37,855 bases of DNA from Cyanobacteriota bacterium (GTDB lineage: Bacteria > Cyanobacteriota > Cyanobacteriia > Cyanobacteriales > Microcoleaceae). The notes beneath the pieces were generated by a model. It was not told the origin of the DNA, ran no database searches, and saw nothing but the letters and a program-made list of their open reading frames with translations. The position numbers and the translations under genes were made by a program. The stretch covers positions 1-37,855 of the forward strand of contig JANYGO010000025.1 of assembly GCA_025362325.1 (NCBI GenBank), read 5' to 3'. Positions 1 to 7,272 of the stretch are shown piece by piece; positions within the stretch are counted from its first letter, which is position 1; every line of letters starts with the position of its first letter.

Positions 1-830
1 GCACCCAGGCGATCGCCCAAAGCTTTTTCCGCAGTTTTCTGCATATCTAAATCTAAAGTTAGCTGCACGGATTTACCGGGAATAGGCTCTTTTACACCTA
101 AATCCTGGATTTCCTCGCCCTTAGCATTCACCTCGATCAAACGGTTTCCCCAAACGCCTTCTAAAGTGGGATTAACTAATTTTTCAACTCCCATCTGACC
201 GACGATCATGCCCATCGGATATGCAGGATTAGCTTTTAATTGATCTAAACTAGCTTCGCCGACGTATCCCAAAAGGTGGGCGGCTAATTGCTGGTTGGGA
301 TTGTCTCGGCTCGATTCAGCGCGAATTTCAACTCCCCGCAAAGTATTAGCTTGTTCTCCCAAGGCGACGAAAGTACCGACATCGATATCTTTACTAATTC
401 GCACTGGTAGGGCTGATTTGTAGCCAGCTCCATCGATTTTTTTGAGAATTTCGGCTGCGGGAAGTTTGACGATCGGGCCGAGTGTAGCGGCGACTTCTTC
501 CCAGTCTTTAGTCGATCGCTCTTTTGGCCACAAATACACCGATCGCGAGACGCGGTTGGCTGCAAAAATTTTGCCGTTGCGATCTAAAATTTGACCGCGA
601 GTCGCGGCGACTGAAACAGGGCGAATGCGGTTATTTTCCGCCCGCTGTCGGTTGTAGGCTCCCTGTACCAGTTGCAGTTCGGCTAGACGAAAGATCGGCA
701 TCGCCACCATGGTAGTGACTATCATCATAAAAATCATCACTTGGAGCGATCGGCTGCGTTGCTGTGCAGGATTGTCCGAGGTATTTTTGTTTAATCGGAC
801 TTTAGAGTTAAAAGAAAAATCGCTAGCCAT
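1..830 (-). CDS. mrdA: Penicillin-binding protein 2 (class B transpeptidase), N-terminal part
   Basis: Peptidoglycan transpeptidase of the elongation machinery, anchored in the plasma membrane. The gene starts at the ATG complementary to 828-830 and runs off the left edge, so only about 276 codons are visible. A basic cytoplasmic N-terminus of about 30 residues is followed by one membrane segment (VMIFMMIVTTMVAMPIF). After it comes the class B dimerisation domain with AENNRIRPV and ATRGQILDRNGKIFA, which fit PBP2 (MrdA) better than FtsI. Further on are GYVGEASLDQL and GQMGVEKL, and then ELNAKGEE-like sequence leading toward the transpeptidase domain. The SxxK, SxN and KTG motifs lie outside the window. 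Family call is firm; the exact paralogue (PBP2 versus FtsI) is an inference from motifs. Confidence 0.85.
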   Translation of the reverse strand, partial: MASDFSFNSKVRLNKNTSDNPAQQRSRSLQVMIFMMIVTTMVAMPIFRLAELQLVQGAYNRQRAENNRIRPVSVAATRGQILDRNGKIFAANRVSRSVYLWPKERSTKDWEEVAATLGPIVKLPAAEILKKIDGAGYKSALPVRISKDIDVGTFVALGEQANTLRGVEIRAESSRDNPNQQLAAHLLGYVGEASLDQLKANPAYPMGMIVGQMGVEKLVNPTLEGVWGNRLIEVNAKGEEIQDLGVKEPIPGKSVQLTLDLDMQKTAEKALGDRLG

Positions 831-1042
831 ATTAATTAATCTGCTCTTTTATGCAATTAACAGGCAGATCTAATTCCCATCCGGATTATTTAGGGGAGGA
901 TACAGCCATCATAACTTCTAACTCTTTAGTGACAGACATAAATTCTGTCGGTTGGTAGAGGAATCAGCCGGATTGTTTGATTAAGCTCATATTAAATATC
1001 AGGTTTTTGTGACAATTCAACAGTTAAGGAGGTACAGGCGCT

Positions 1043-1402
1043 GTGGAACCGATCGATTTTTTGATTGCTTGGCTGGTGACGGGCAGCAGCTTGCTGCTAA
1101 TTTCTCAACTGCCGATCGGCGTAGAAATTGACAGCACACCGAAAGCCGTAATTTCCGCTGCGGTTTTGGGAATTTTGAATGTTTTAATTTTGCCAATTCT
1201 GAAAGCAGTTTTTTTAGTGCCGAACTTGCTGACGCTGGGATTGCTTTCCGGCGCGTTTGCTTTTGTGATGAACGTGATTGTTTTTGCCTCTGCTGCGAAG
1301 TTAGTTGACGGATTTCGCTTGCGGATGGGACTTTGGAGCGCGGTATTGGGGGCGATCGCCTTGGCAGCAGTTAGCAGTTTTATCGACGGTGCGCTGATTT
1401 AG
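1043..1402 (+). CDS. Phage holin family / superfamily IV small membrane protein
   Basis: A 119-residue hydrophobic protein with about four predicted membrane helices (roughly residues 5-25, 33-52, 58-80 and 92-115). The pattern ILNVLILPILK followed by LTLGLLSGAFAFVMN is typical of the phage-holin-4-2 family (DUF360-like). This family is widespread in cyanobacterial chromosomes and is not necessarily phage derived. The start is GTG at 1043, supported by a strong Shine-Dalgarno AAGGAGG at 1026-1032, ten bases upstream. The gene stands alone: the PBP2 gene is divergent upstream and NanE is convergent downstream. No lysis function should be assumed; the biological role is unknown. Confidence 0.8.
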   Translation: MEPIDFLIAWLVTGSSLLLISQLPIGVEIDSTPKAVISAAVLGILNVLILPILKAVFLVPNLLTLGLLSGAFAFVMNVIVFASAAKLVDGFRLRMGLWSAVLGAIALAAVSSFIDGALI

Positions 1403-1417
1403 CAACTCCCGCTAAGA

Positions 1418-1496
1418 AAGGGCGATTAAAATCGCCCGATATTTCCCACCCTTGCCTTGCGGGTTTCGTTTGTCTAAAAGCAATTTCAATCGCCGA
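1418..1496. repeat. Dispersed 56-nt palindromic repeat, copy 1 (minus orientation)
   Basis: Intergenic element between convergent genes. It holds the self-complementary gggcgattaaaatcgccc (1419-1436). A reverse-oriented copy of the unit cggcgattgaaa...tagacaaacga follows at about 1445-1496. The same unit recurs at 13411-13526 and 37443-37586. It could also act as a bidirectional terminator for the holin-like gene and NanE. Confidence 0.6.
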
Positions 1497-1532
1497 ATAT
1501 TTCTCCTCCCATCTTCCTTCTCCCTTGTCCCA

Positions 1533-1567
1533 TCTTCCTTCTTCCTTCTTCCTTCTTCCTTCTTCCT
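1533..1567. repeat. Heptamer tandem array (TCTTCCT)x5
   Basis: Five perfect tandem copies of TCTTCCT lie directly against the NanE stop codon. Degenerate copies extend upstream to about 1500. Short tandemly repeated heptamers are a known feature of filamentous cyanobacterial genomes. Confidence 0.9.
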
Positions 1568-1569
1568 TC

Positions 1570-2244
1570 TTACTTGTCAATCACCGACTTATAGGCTGTC
1601 ACCTTAATATCAATTCCAGTGATATCTGTACCGACAACTACAGCCGCCGCTCCTAAATCCAATGCTTTTTTGGCCATGGATGGCCCAGCAATTCCGCCTT
1701 CGCAGATAACTGGAATCTCTAGCTTTTCTACCATTTGGGCGAGCAAATCAAATCCGGGCGGCGAGAATTTATCCGTTTGGGGAGTGTAGCCAAAAAGAGT
1801 AGTTGCTACAGTATCTGCACCAGCTTTCGCCGCCGCGATCGCAGCTTCTATGGTATCTACATCTGCCATGACTAATTTCCCCAATTCGCTGTGAATTCGC
1901 GCGATTAAGGTTTTTAAGTCTTCGCCAGCAGGACGGTTTCGCAAAGTAGCGTCAACGGCGATAATATCTGCTCCTGCAAGTGCGATCGCCCGCGCGTCTT
2001 CAAACCGAGGAGTAATGTAAATCTCGCATCCCGGCAATTGCTGCTTCCAAATCCCAATTATGGGAGCGGATAGTTGTTTTCGCACCGCCACAATGTGAGC
2101 CGGAGTGTCAATCCGCACCCCCGAGGCTCCTCGATTGACGGCGGTGCGAGCCATTGCCGCAATCACGATCGGATCGTGCAGCGGCGAATCAGCAGGTGCT
2201 TGACAAGAAACAATTAATCCTGTAGGAATTTGACAGTTAATCAT
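1570..2244 (-). CDS. nanE: Putative N-acetylmannosamine-6-phosphate 2-epimerase
   Basis: A 224-residue single-domain TIM barrel, full length for NanE. It would convert ManNAc-6-phosphate to GlcNAc-6-phosphate in amino-sugar catabolism in the cytoplasm. Visible family signatures are the N-terminal GLIVSCQAPADSPLHDP, RIDTPAHI, the strand ADIIAVDATLRNRP, VMADVDTIEAA and the C-terminal CEGGIAGPSMAKKALDLGA followed by AVVVGTDITG. No other sialic-acid genes (nanA, nanK) are nearby, so the physiological substrate is uncertain. Both ends of the gene touch heptamer tandem arrays. The start ATG at 2244 is the only good candidate. Confidence 0.88.
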   Translation of the reverse strand: MINCQIPTGLIVSCQAPADSPLHDPIVIAAMARTAVNRGASGVRIDTPAHIVAVRKQLSAPIIGIWKQQLPGCEIYITPRFEDARAIALAGADIIAVDATLRNRPAGEDLKTLIARIHSELGKLVMADVDTIEAAIAAAKAGADTVATTLFGYTPQTDKFSPPGFDLLAQMVEKLEIPVICEGGIAGPSMAKKALDLGAAAVVVGTDITGIDIKVTAYKSVIDK

Positions 2245-2266
2245 GGGGAATTAGGAATTGGTAATT

Positions 2267-2363
2267 GGGCATGGGGCATCGGGCATCGGGCATGGGGCAT
2301 CGGGCATGGGGCATGGGGCATCGGGCATGGGGCATCGGGCATCGGGCATCGGGCATCGGGCAT
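2267..2363. repeat. Heptamer tandem array (GGGCATC/G), about 14 copies
   Basis: I count 13 full heptamers plus 6 bases of GGGCAT(C or G) without interruption. The last base alternates between C and G. The array fills the space between NanE and the four-helix-bundle gene. Confidence 0.95.
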
Positions 2364-2372
2364 TTTTGTAAT

Positions 2373-2738
2373 TTATTCCCTGTGCCCTATTGAACTCAAA
2401 TAAGCGTTAAGTTTTGGTAGTAATTTATCGACAATTGGTTTAAATTTGCTTACTTCTTCGCTTGTGATAAGTTGTCTAGCATAGGCTAATCTTAACCAGT
2501 TTACTGTTTCGTACAAAGAGCCTCTCGCAATTTTTACAAAACGCCGATTATCTTGGTCATTATAACGACCTCTTCCTTCAGCAATATTAGCACAGACACT
2601 ATCAGCAGACCGAACGATCTGTTTGCCCATCGTATCTTTTGTGAAATAATCCCATTTTTTAACAATCTCCCAAATCTGATTCGCCAAACTTTCCGCCAAC
2701 TTATAAACCTCTAATTCCTCAAAATCAGGTCTTCCCAT
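2373..2738 (-). CDS. Four-helix-bundle protein (S23 / 23S rRNA intervening-sequence family)
   Basis: A 121-residue helical protein of the TIGR02436/S23 family. Family marks are FEELEVYKLAESLANQIWEI at the N-terminus, the core GKQIVRSADSVCANIAEG, and RFVKIARGSLYETVNWL. Members were first seen inside 23S rRNA intervening sequences and also occur free in bacterial chromosomes; their role is not settled. Here the gene is alone, bounded by a GGGCATC array downstream (2267-2363) and a second heptamer-derived array upstream (2767-2925). That placement suggests it was carried or tolerated in unstable DNA. The family includes the DGR accessory protein Avd, but no reverse transcriptase or variable repeat is seen here. 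Confidence 0.88.
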   Translation of the reverse strand: MGRPDFEELEVYKLAESLANQIWEIVKKWDYFTKDTMGKQIVRSADSVCANIAEGRGRYNDQDNRRFVKIARGSLYETVNWLRLAYARQLITSEEVSKFKPIVDKLLPKLNAYLSSIGHRE

Positions 2739-2766
2739 AATTACCTTAAAAACTAAATTATATTAA

Positions 2767-2925
2767 ATGCCCAAAGCCCAATGCCCAATGCCCTGTTTGC
2801 CCAATTACCCATTACTCAATGCCCATGACCTGTTTGGCCAATGCCCCATGACCTGTTTGGCCCATGCCCAATGCCCCATGACCTGTTTGGCCCATGCCCA
2901 ATTCCCAATTATCCATTACCAATCC
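2767..2925. repeat. Compound tandem repeat derived from GCCCAAT-like heptamers
   Basis: Reiterated gcccaatgccc and gcccattac heptamers expand into a longer unit, catgacctgtttggcc, present three times (about 2824-2896). An open frame crosses the array but is only a translation of the repeat, so it is not called as a gene. Confidence 0.85.
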
Positions 2926-5578
2926 CGACCATTAAAGAAAGAATTTTGTCAAGTAATTGCTGAGGGTGAATCGGTTTAGCCAAACAATCGTTAGCTCCCG
3001 CCGTCACGAAAGATATTTCATCGGCGGGAATTTCATGAGCACTTAACGCCAGAATTTTGAGGTTTTTTGTAGCTGGTTTTTGGCGCAGTTGTTGAATTAT
3101 TTCGCAGCCATTCATCCCCGGCAAACGCATATCGACAATCACAGCATTGGGCTGCAAAAGTTCAATTTGTTCTACCGCCGCCGAACCTTCAATCATCCAC
3201 ACAACTTGCAGTCCTGCTGCTGTCAGGATATCGCAAATCAGCATGGCAGTTTCTTCATCTTCTTCGACGAGGACGAGGCTGCCCCGCAAGGAGGAAGAGT
3301 GCAGCGGTAAAGATGAATTTGATTTTTCATATTTGAATTTTGTGGATTCATCTTTGGTTTTAGTTTGGATGGGTATGAAAACAGTAAAAGTTGATCCGAC
3401 ATCAACTGTAGAGTTGACTTCGATCGCGCCGCCGTGAAGTTCTACTAACTGTTTAGTTAAAGCCAATCCCAGACCGGTGCCGCCGTATTCGCGGCAGTAG
3501 GGGGAATCTAACTGCTGGAATTTTTGAAACAAGAGCGATCGCTGATCTTCGGGAATGCCAATGCCGGTATCTTTGATTTGAAACACAGCGGTGCTACCTG
3601 CGGGTGCAGTACCCGGCTGCCGCACTGCCGGCTTTCGATTTTGATCTTCTGTTACCCAAACTCGCAGGATGACTCGCCCGCCTTCGGGAGTGAATTTGAT
3701 CGCATTTCCTAACAGATTGAAGAGGATTTGTCTCAGGCGGCGCGGATCGGCGATAAAGCGATCGCACTCTTGGTTAATTCGCTGTTCTTGCATTAGTTCC
3801 ACGCCTTTAGCCACCGCTTTTTCTTTGAGGGCGTGCAGGCTCTGGGAAACTAATTTAGAAAGTGAAAATTCACTGATTTTCAATACTGCTTTTCCCGCTT
3901 CTACTTGCGATAAATCTAAAATATCGTTAATTAATTCTAATAAGTGGTCGCCGCTGTCTCGGATTGTTTGCAGGTACTGCCGCTGTTTTTGTATCGGCAC
4001 TTCTTTGGTGCCAACTTTGCCGTAAGACCACCGCAGCAGCGTGTCGGAAATGCCGATGACGCAGGTGAGGGGAGTGCGCAATTCGTGGCTCATAGCTGCC
4101 AAGAATTCGCTCTTGGCGAGGCTGGCGGACTGGGCGGCGGCCAGTGCATCGCGCAGTTCTCGGGTGCGTTCTATGACGCGCTGTTCTGAGGTACACTTTT
4201 GTTGTTGAACTTCTGCATAAAGTTCGGCTTGGTAAATGGCGATCGCCAAATGTTCTGCTATTTGCCGCAAAAATGTGATTTTGGTTTCTTCCCACTCCCG
4301 CACAGTACACTGGTGGGCAATTAGCAGCCCCCACAATTCGTCTTGAACTACGATCGGCACTAGCAACTTAGCCCGCACCTTCGCCCGCCGCATCAACTCT
4401 AAAAAACAAGGGTGCGAAGAGTAAGTTGTTTCCACATCCGTAACGCACAAAGCCAAACCTTTGCGATATTTTTCTCTGTCGATGACTCCACCGGGAAAAC
4501 ACTGGGCGCCTTCACTAAAATTCAGTACAGACGAGATAGCATCGCTGGCTAAAGCTTCGTAGGTGACGCGACCTAAATACAAGTAAGAACCGGATTTTTC
4601 TTTAACTTCGCCAGACCCAGAAACCTCCGCAGGTATTTCTTTACCTAACTCGCCCTTGTGCGGCGCTGGCACTTTTTCAAATTGATAAATTAACAGGCGA
4701 TCGACATCCAAAAAATCTCGCACTCTCGAAACTGCTTTTGACAAAATTACAGGCAATTCCAAACTCTGGCGGATTTGAGTTGTCACCTGATTTAAAAGTC
4801 GCTCTTGTTGGAGCTGTTGCTGCAAAGCATCTTCCGCTGGCTGACAAAATGGAATGCAGGAACTGGGAATTTGTGCGGGATTTGCTGTTTCGGGAATTTT
4901 GATATGTAGCTGTTCGGAAGCTATGAGGTTTGGGACGGAACTTTCTGCAATTTCTGTTTGGGCCTGTAGGGGTTGATGACTGTTTTTGCTGGCACCTTCC
5001 GCGAGAATATCCAGCAAATTTAGGGTGAATTCGCTTTGCAGAACGGCCGAGTTGGGCTGTAGATTTTTAATTGCTTGTTTGAGGGCGCGAATGTCAATTT
5101 GTCGCGAGGCTGCGGGCGTTATTTCTGCGAGTTTGTCTGCGAGGGGAGAGAGGAAATTGGCGATCGCCCCGGGATCGAAAGTCAACTCCACGTTTAATTG
5201 CGAATTGAGATGTTTTTCGCTGTGTTTGCGTCCATTTGTTGCTGCCTCATCTAATAGTTTGCCCCGCAGCAGCGCGCTAAACCGATCTGATAGCACTGCT
5301 GCAAACCTTTGGGACGAGTTTGGCCCGCGATTTTCAGCATCCGCGAGATCGTCGTCGGCGAGCCAAATCGCCCCGGGGAGTTCAGCCATTTGCTTTAACA
5401 ACTGGTAAGCAGCCTCAAAGGTTGCGATCGGCAAAGTCCGATTTAAGGTTTTTGGTTTCAATCTAGGTATTTTCCCGGTTGTTTGCAAGAACAAAATTTG
5501 AATGCCCCTGTTTGGGGGACAGAACCCGGGGCGCTGCGGGGGCGAGCTCTCCAAGAAACTTGAGATGAAAGTAGTCAC
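2909..5578 (-). CDS. Hybrid histidine kinase: unknown N-domain, cyanobacteriochrome-like GAF, HisKA, HATPase, REC
   Basis: An 889-residue soluble hybrid kinase. Residues 43-200 form an unassigned N-terminal domain. A GAF lies at about 262-460, ending in LWGLLIAHQC and a WEETKITFLRQIAEHLAIAI helix, a layout typical of phytochrome/cyanobacteriochrome GAFs. It keeps a cysteine (Cys391 in SSHPCFLELM) at the position where bilin-binding Cys-His is normally found, but Phe follows it. The dimerisation domain contains MSHELRTPL (His498). An ATPase domain (about 605-730, DTGIGIPEDQR, GGTGLGLAL) and a C-terminal receiver (about 770-885, VIVDMRLPGMNG, LAKPI) follow. The proposed GTG start (5576-5578) lacks a good ribosome site; Met64 is an alternative. 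The gene is divergent from the CBS/coiled-coil gene, so it may share its regulation. Confidence 0.88.
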   Translation of the reverse strand: MTTFISSFLESSPPQRPGFCPPNRGIQILFLQTTGKIPRLKPKTLNRTLPIATFEAAYQLLKQMAELPGAIWLADDDLADAENRGPNSSQRFAAVLSDRFSALLRGKLLDEAATNGRKHSEKHLNSQLNVELTFDPGAIANFLSPLADKLAEITPAASRQIDIRALKQAIKNLQPNSAVLQSEFTLNLLDILAEGASKNSHQPLQAQTEIAESSVPNLIASEQLHIKIPETANPAQIPSSCIPFCQPAEDALQQQLQQERLLNQVTTQIRQSLELPVILSKAVSRVRDFLDVDRLLIYQFEKVPAPHKGELGKEIPAEVSGSGEVKEKSGSYLYLGRVTYEALASDAISSVLNFSEGAQCFPGGVIDREKYRKGLALCVTDVETTYSSHPCFLELMRRAKVRAKLLVPIVVQDELWGLLIAHQCTVREWEETKITFLRQIAEHLAIAIYQAELYAEVQQQKCTSEQRVIERTRELRDALAAAQSASLAKSEFLAAMSHELRTPLTCVIGISDTLLRWSYGKVGTKEVPIQKQRQYLQTIRDSGDHLLELINDILDLSQVEAGKAVLKISEFSLSKLVSQSLHALKEKAVAKGVELMQEQRINQECDRFIADPRRLRQILFNLLGNAIKFTPEGGRVILRVWVTEDQNRKPAVRQPGTAPAGSTAVFQIKDTGIGIPEDQRSLLFQKFQQLDSPYCREYGGTGLGLALTKQLVELHGGAIEVNSTVDVGSTFTVFIPIQTKTKDESTKFKYEKSNSSLPLHSSSLRGSLVLVEEDEETAMLICDILTAAGLQVVWMIEGSAAVEQIELLQPNAVIVDMRLPGMNGCEIIQQLRQKPATKNLKILALSAHEIPADEISFVTAGANDCLAKPIHPQQLLDKILSLMVGIGNG

Positions 5579-5660
5579 AAGGCAAGCTGTCGTCAGGCCC
5601 AGGAGCCCGAGAGCTGATTTCTCCCTATAGTTGTGATTACTTTAAACAATCTTATTCCAG

Positions 5661-5666
5661 TATAAT
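5661..5666 (+). promoter_or_regulatory. Possible -10 element of the 5712 gene
   Basis: A perfect TATAAT sits 46 bases before the start at 5712, in the AT-rich divergent region between the hybrid kinase and the CBS/coiled-coil gene. No convincing -35 box is spaced correctly, so this is only a candidate. Confidence 0.3.
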
Positions 5667-5711
5667 ATCAATATATAATTTGTTAACTTCTACTTAACAC
5701 TATCCGGGTAA

Positions 5712-6998
5712 ATGAGCAATCCAACTCAACTCACCCCCGATTTCACGATCGGACATCTAGCGTGTCACCACTTCCAAGTGAGTGCTGCAACTCCAGCACA
5801 GGTAGTGGCTGAAAGATTCGAGCAAGAACCCGAGCTGCCGGGAGTGATTATCACTCACGAAGCACAGCTATTGGGCATGATTTCTCGCGTCAAGTTTCGA
5901 GAGCAAATAAGTCATCCCGAGCGCGTAGAACTTTACGCACAGCACCCAATTCGTTGCTTGTTAGATTATATTAGAATTCCGCCTTTGCTGCTAGCGGAAA
6001 ACTGGAAAGTTGAGGATGCCGTGCAAGCCTCTCTCAACAGGCAAAAAGACTTGATTTATGAACCAATTATTGTGGTTATGGAAAACCAGAGCCTCCGCAT
6101 ATTAGACGTTCAGACTCTGGTGGTTGCCCAGTCTCGACTTTTAGCACAAGCTCACAAAAATCTTAAAAAATACCGCATAGAAAGACACAAATATCTGGGA
6201 ATTATTCAACAAGAACAGGCAAAATTTCACGAATGCAACGAGCTGTTGAAATCCCACCAGAGGCAAGCAAAAAAAACTCAGGAGGCTCCCAATTCGCAGC
6301 AAATTGTTCTGGCAAAAAAAGCTGAAGAAATTGCTGAAATCAATCAGCAATTCGTGAGGATTGCCAAGTTGATTTCCTCGGAAGGGCGCCAAGCATTTCA
6401 AGCTACTTTTCAAGGTGCTAATTCTATTTGCAACAATACCGATAAAATTTTGGGCGTTGGCAAAGCAATAGCTAATGATTTAGAAACGGTTAACCGCACT
6501 TCCCGAACCATCCGAGAGGCGATCGAACAAGTCAGGCATTTAGCAGTACAGGTGGCTGTAGTTACCAATCAAATGGGCAATCAGCCCAACGGTCTCAGTC
6601 AAGTGAGTCTGGAAATTGGCAGGCTGGCAAGTAAAACTTTTGAATTGGGGACTCAAATGGAGCAAATTGCCAGCAGATTTAAACTTCGGGTTCACGAACT
6701 CACGGAAGCAGCAAGAGCTGGTGCTAATGTGGCAAAATCCGTGACTATCAAGATCGATCGCGCGGAAATGGCGCTGTTAGAGTTGGAGGAATTAATGTCT
6801 GAAAAAAATATAAATTCACTGACCGCTACGACCGAACCTTCGGAAGTCATAAAAAGTGTTACCGCTGATTCTTTAGTTAAAGAGATAGAAAACGCAGAAA
6901 TCGCGGTTTCCGAGTTGGAAGACATGGTTAAGCAGCAAGATTCATCGCAATATCTGATCCAAAAAATTCAGCAGGCGCTGAAGTCAAAAAAGCCATAA
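5712..6998 (+). CDS. Soluble CBS-pair protein with coiled coil and degenerate MCP-like signalling region
   Basis: A 428-residue protein with no membrane segment. Residues 12-150 look like a CBS pair: LPGVIITHEAQLLGMISRVK in the first half and DLIYEPIIVV ... LRILDVQTLVVAQS in the second. This module often precedes cyanobacterial kinases and cyclases. A charged coiled coil follows (about 140-215). Residues about 215-345 resemble the helical signalling domain of chemoreceptors (TVNRTSRTIREAIEQVRHLAVQV, EIGRLASKTFELGTQMEQIA). The conserved hairpin-tip motif is not present in recognisable form. The C-terminus is a second helical, acidic coil. It heads the plus-strand signalling cluster, about 270 bases before the multi-receiver regulator. 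It could be a cytoplasmic sensor or scaffold; it has no catalytic domain. Chemoreceptor function is doubtful. Confidence 0.75.
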   Translation: MSNPTQLTPDFTIGHLACHHFQVSAATPAQVVAERFEQEPELPGVIITHEAQLLGMISRVKFREQISHPERVELYAQHPIRCLLDYIRIPPLLLAENWKVEDAVQASLNRQKDLIYEPIIVVMENQSLRILDVQTLVVAQSRLLAQAHKNLKKYRIERHKYLGIIQQEQAKFHECNELLKSHQRQAKKTQEAPNSQQIVLAKKAEEIAEINQQFVRIAKLISSEGRQAFQATFQGANSICNNTDKILGVGKAIANDLETVNRTSRTIREAIEQVRHLAVQVAVVTNQMGNQPNGLSQVSLEIGRLASKTFELGTQMEQIASRFKLRVHELTEAARAGANVAKSVTIKIDRAEMALLELEELMSEKNINSLTATTEPSEVIKSVTADSLVKEIENAEIAVSELEDMVKQQDSSQYLIQKIQQALKSKKP

Positions 6999-7087
6999 GT
7001 TCTTGGATATGATACGTATTTACCGCAGTCAAAAAATTACAATAATTTATAATTTCAGGAGCGCGCAAATAAAATACTATCGTTTCC

Positions 7088-7168
7088 AGGAGGGAGAAAT
7101 TGAAAATAATTGGTAAACATATAGCCGAGTCTCAGAAAGATGAGGTACGCTTCAGGCATAGGGCATAG
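7088..7168 (+). other. Mini-ORF with strong ribosome site, possible gene remnant or leader
   Basis: An excellent Shine-Dalgarno AGGAGG (7088-7093) precedes a TTG at 7100, which opens a 22-codon frame (KIIGKHIAESQKDEVRF...). The frame runs into a GGGCATA heptamer run (about 7156-7177) and stops there. It may be the 5' stub of a lost gene, or a leader for the regulator at 7273. The rest of the 6999-7272 gap shows nothing else. Confidence 0.3.
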
Positions 7169-7272
7169 GGCATAGGGCTATCCTCACTTTTTTGAGAACC
7201 GCTATATTTGTTGGATAGCATAAATAAATTAGACAACCAAAACAACAGAATTAGTTAAATTTAAAGGTGATT

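Noticed and set aside
1043..1402. Prophage evidence from the holin-like gene
   Set aside because: The family is common in bacterial chromosomes, and no other phage gene is present.
2267..2363. CRISPR array
   Set aside because: Contiguous heptamers with no unique spacers. The other arrays (1533, 30158, 33402) are likewise plain tandem repeats, and no cas gene is present.
2373..2738. Diversity-generating retroelement with the S23-type protein as Avd
   Set aside because: No reverse transcriptase and no template/variable repeat pair anywhere in the window; the flanking repeats are simple heptamers.
2767..2979. Protein-coding frame of about 70 codons over the GCCCAAT array
   Set aside because: The peptide is only a translation of the repeat (AQCPMTCLAH units).
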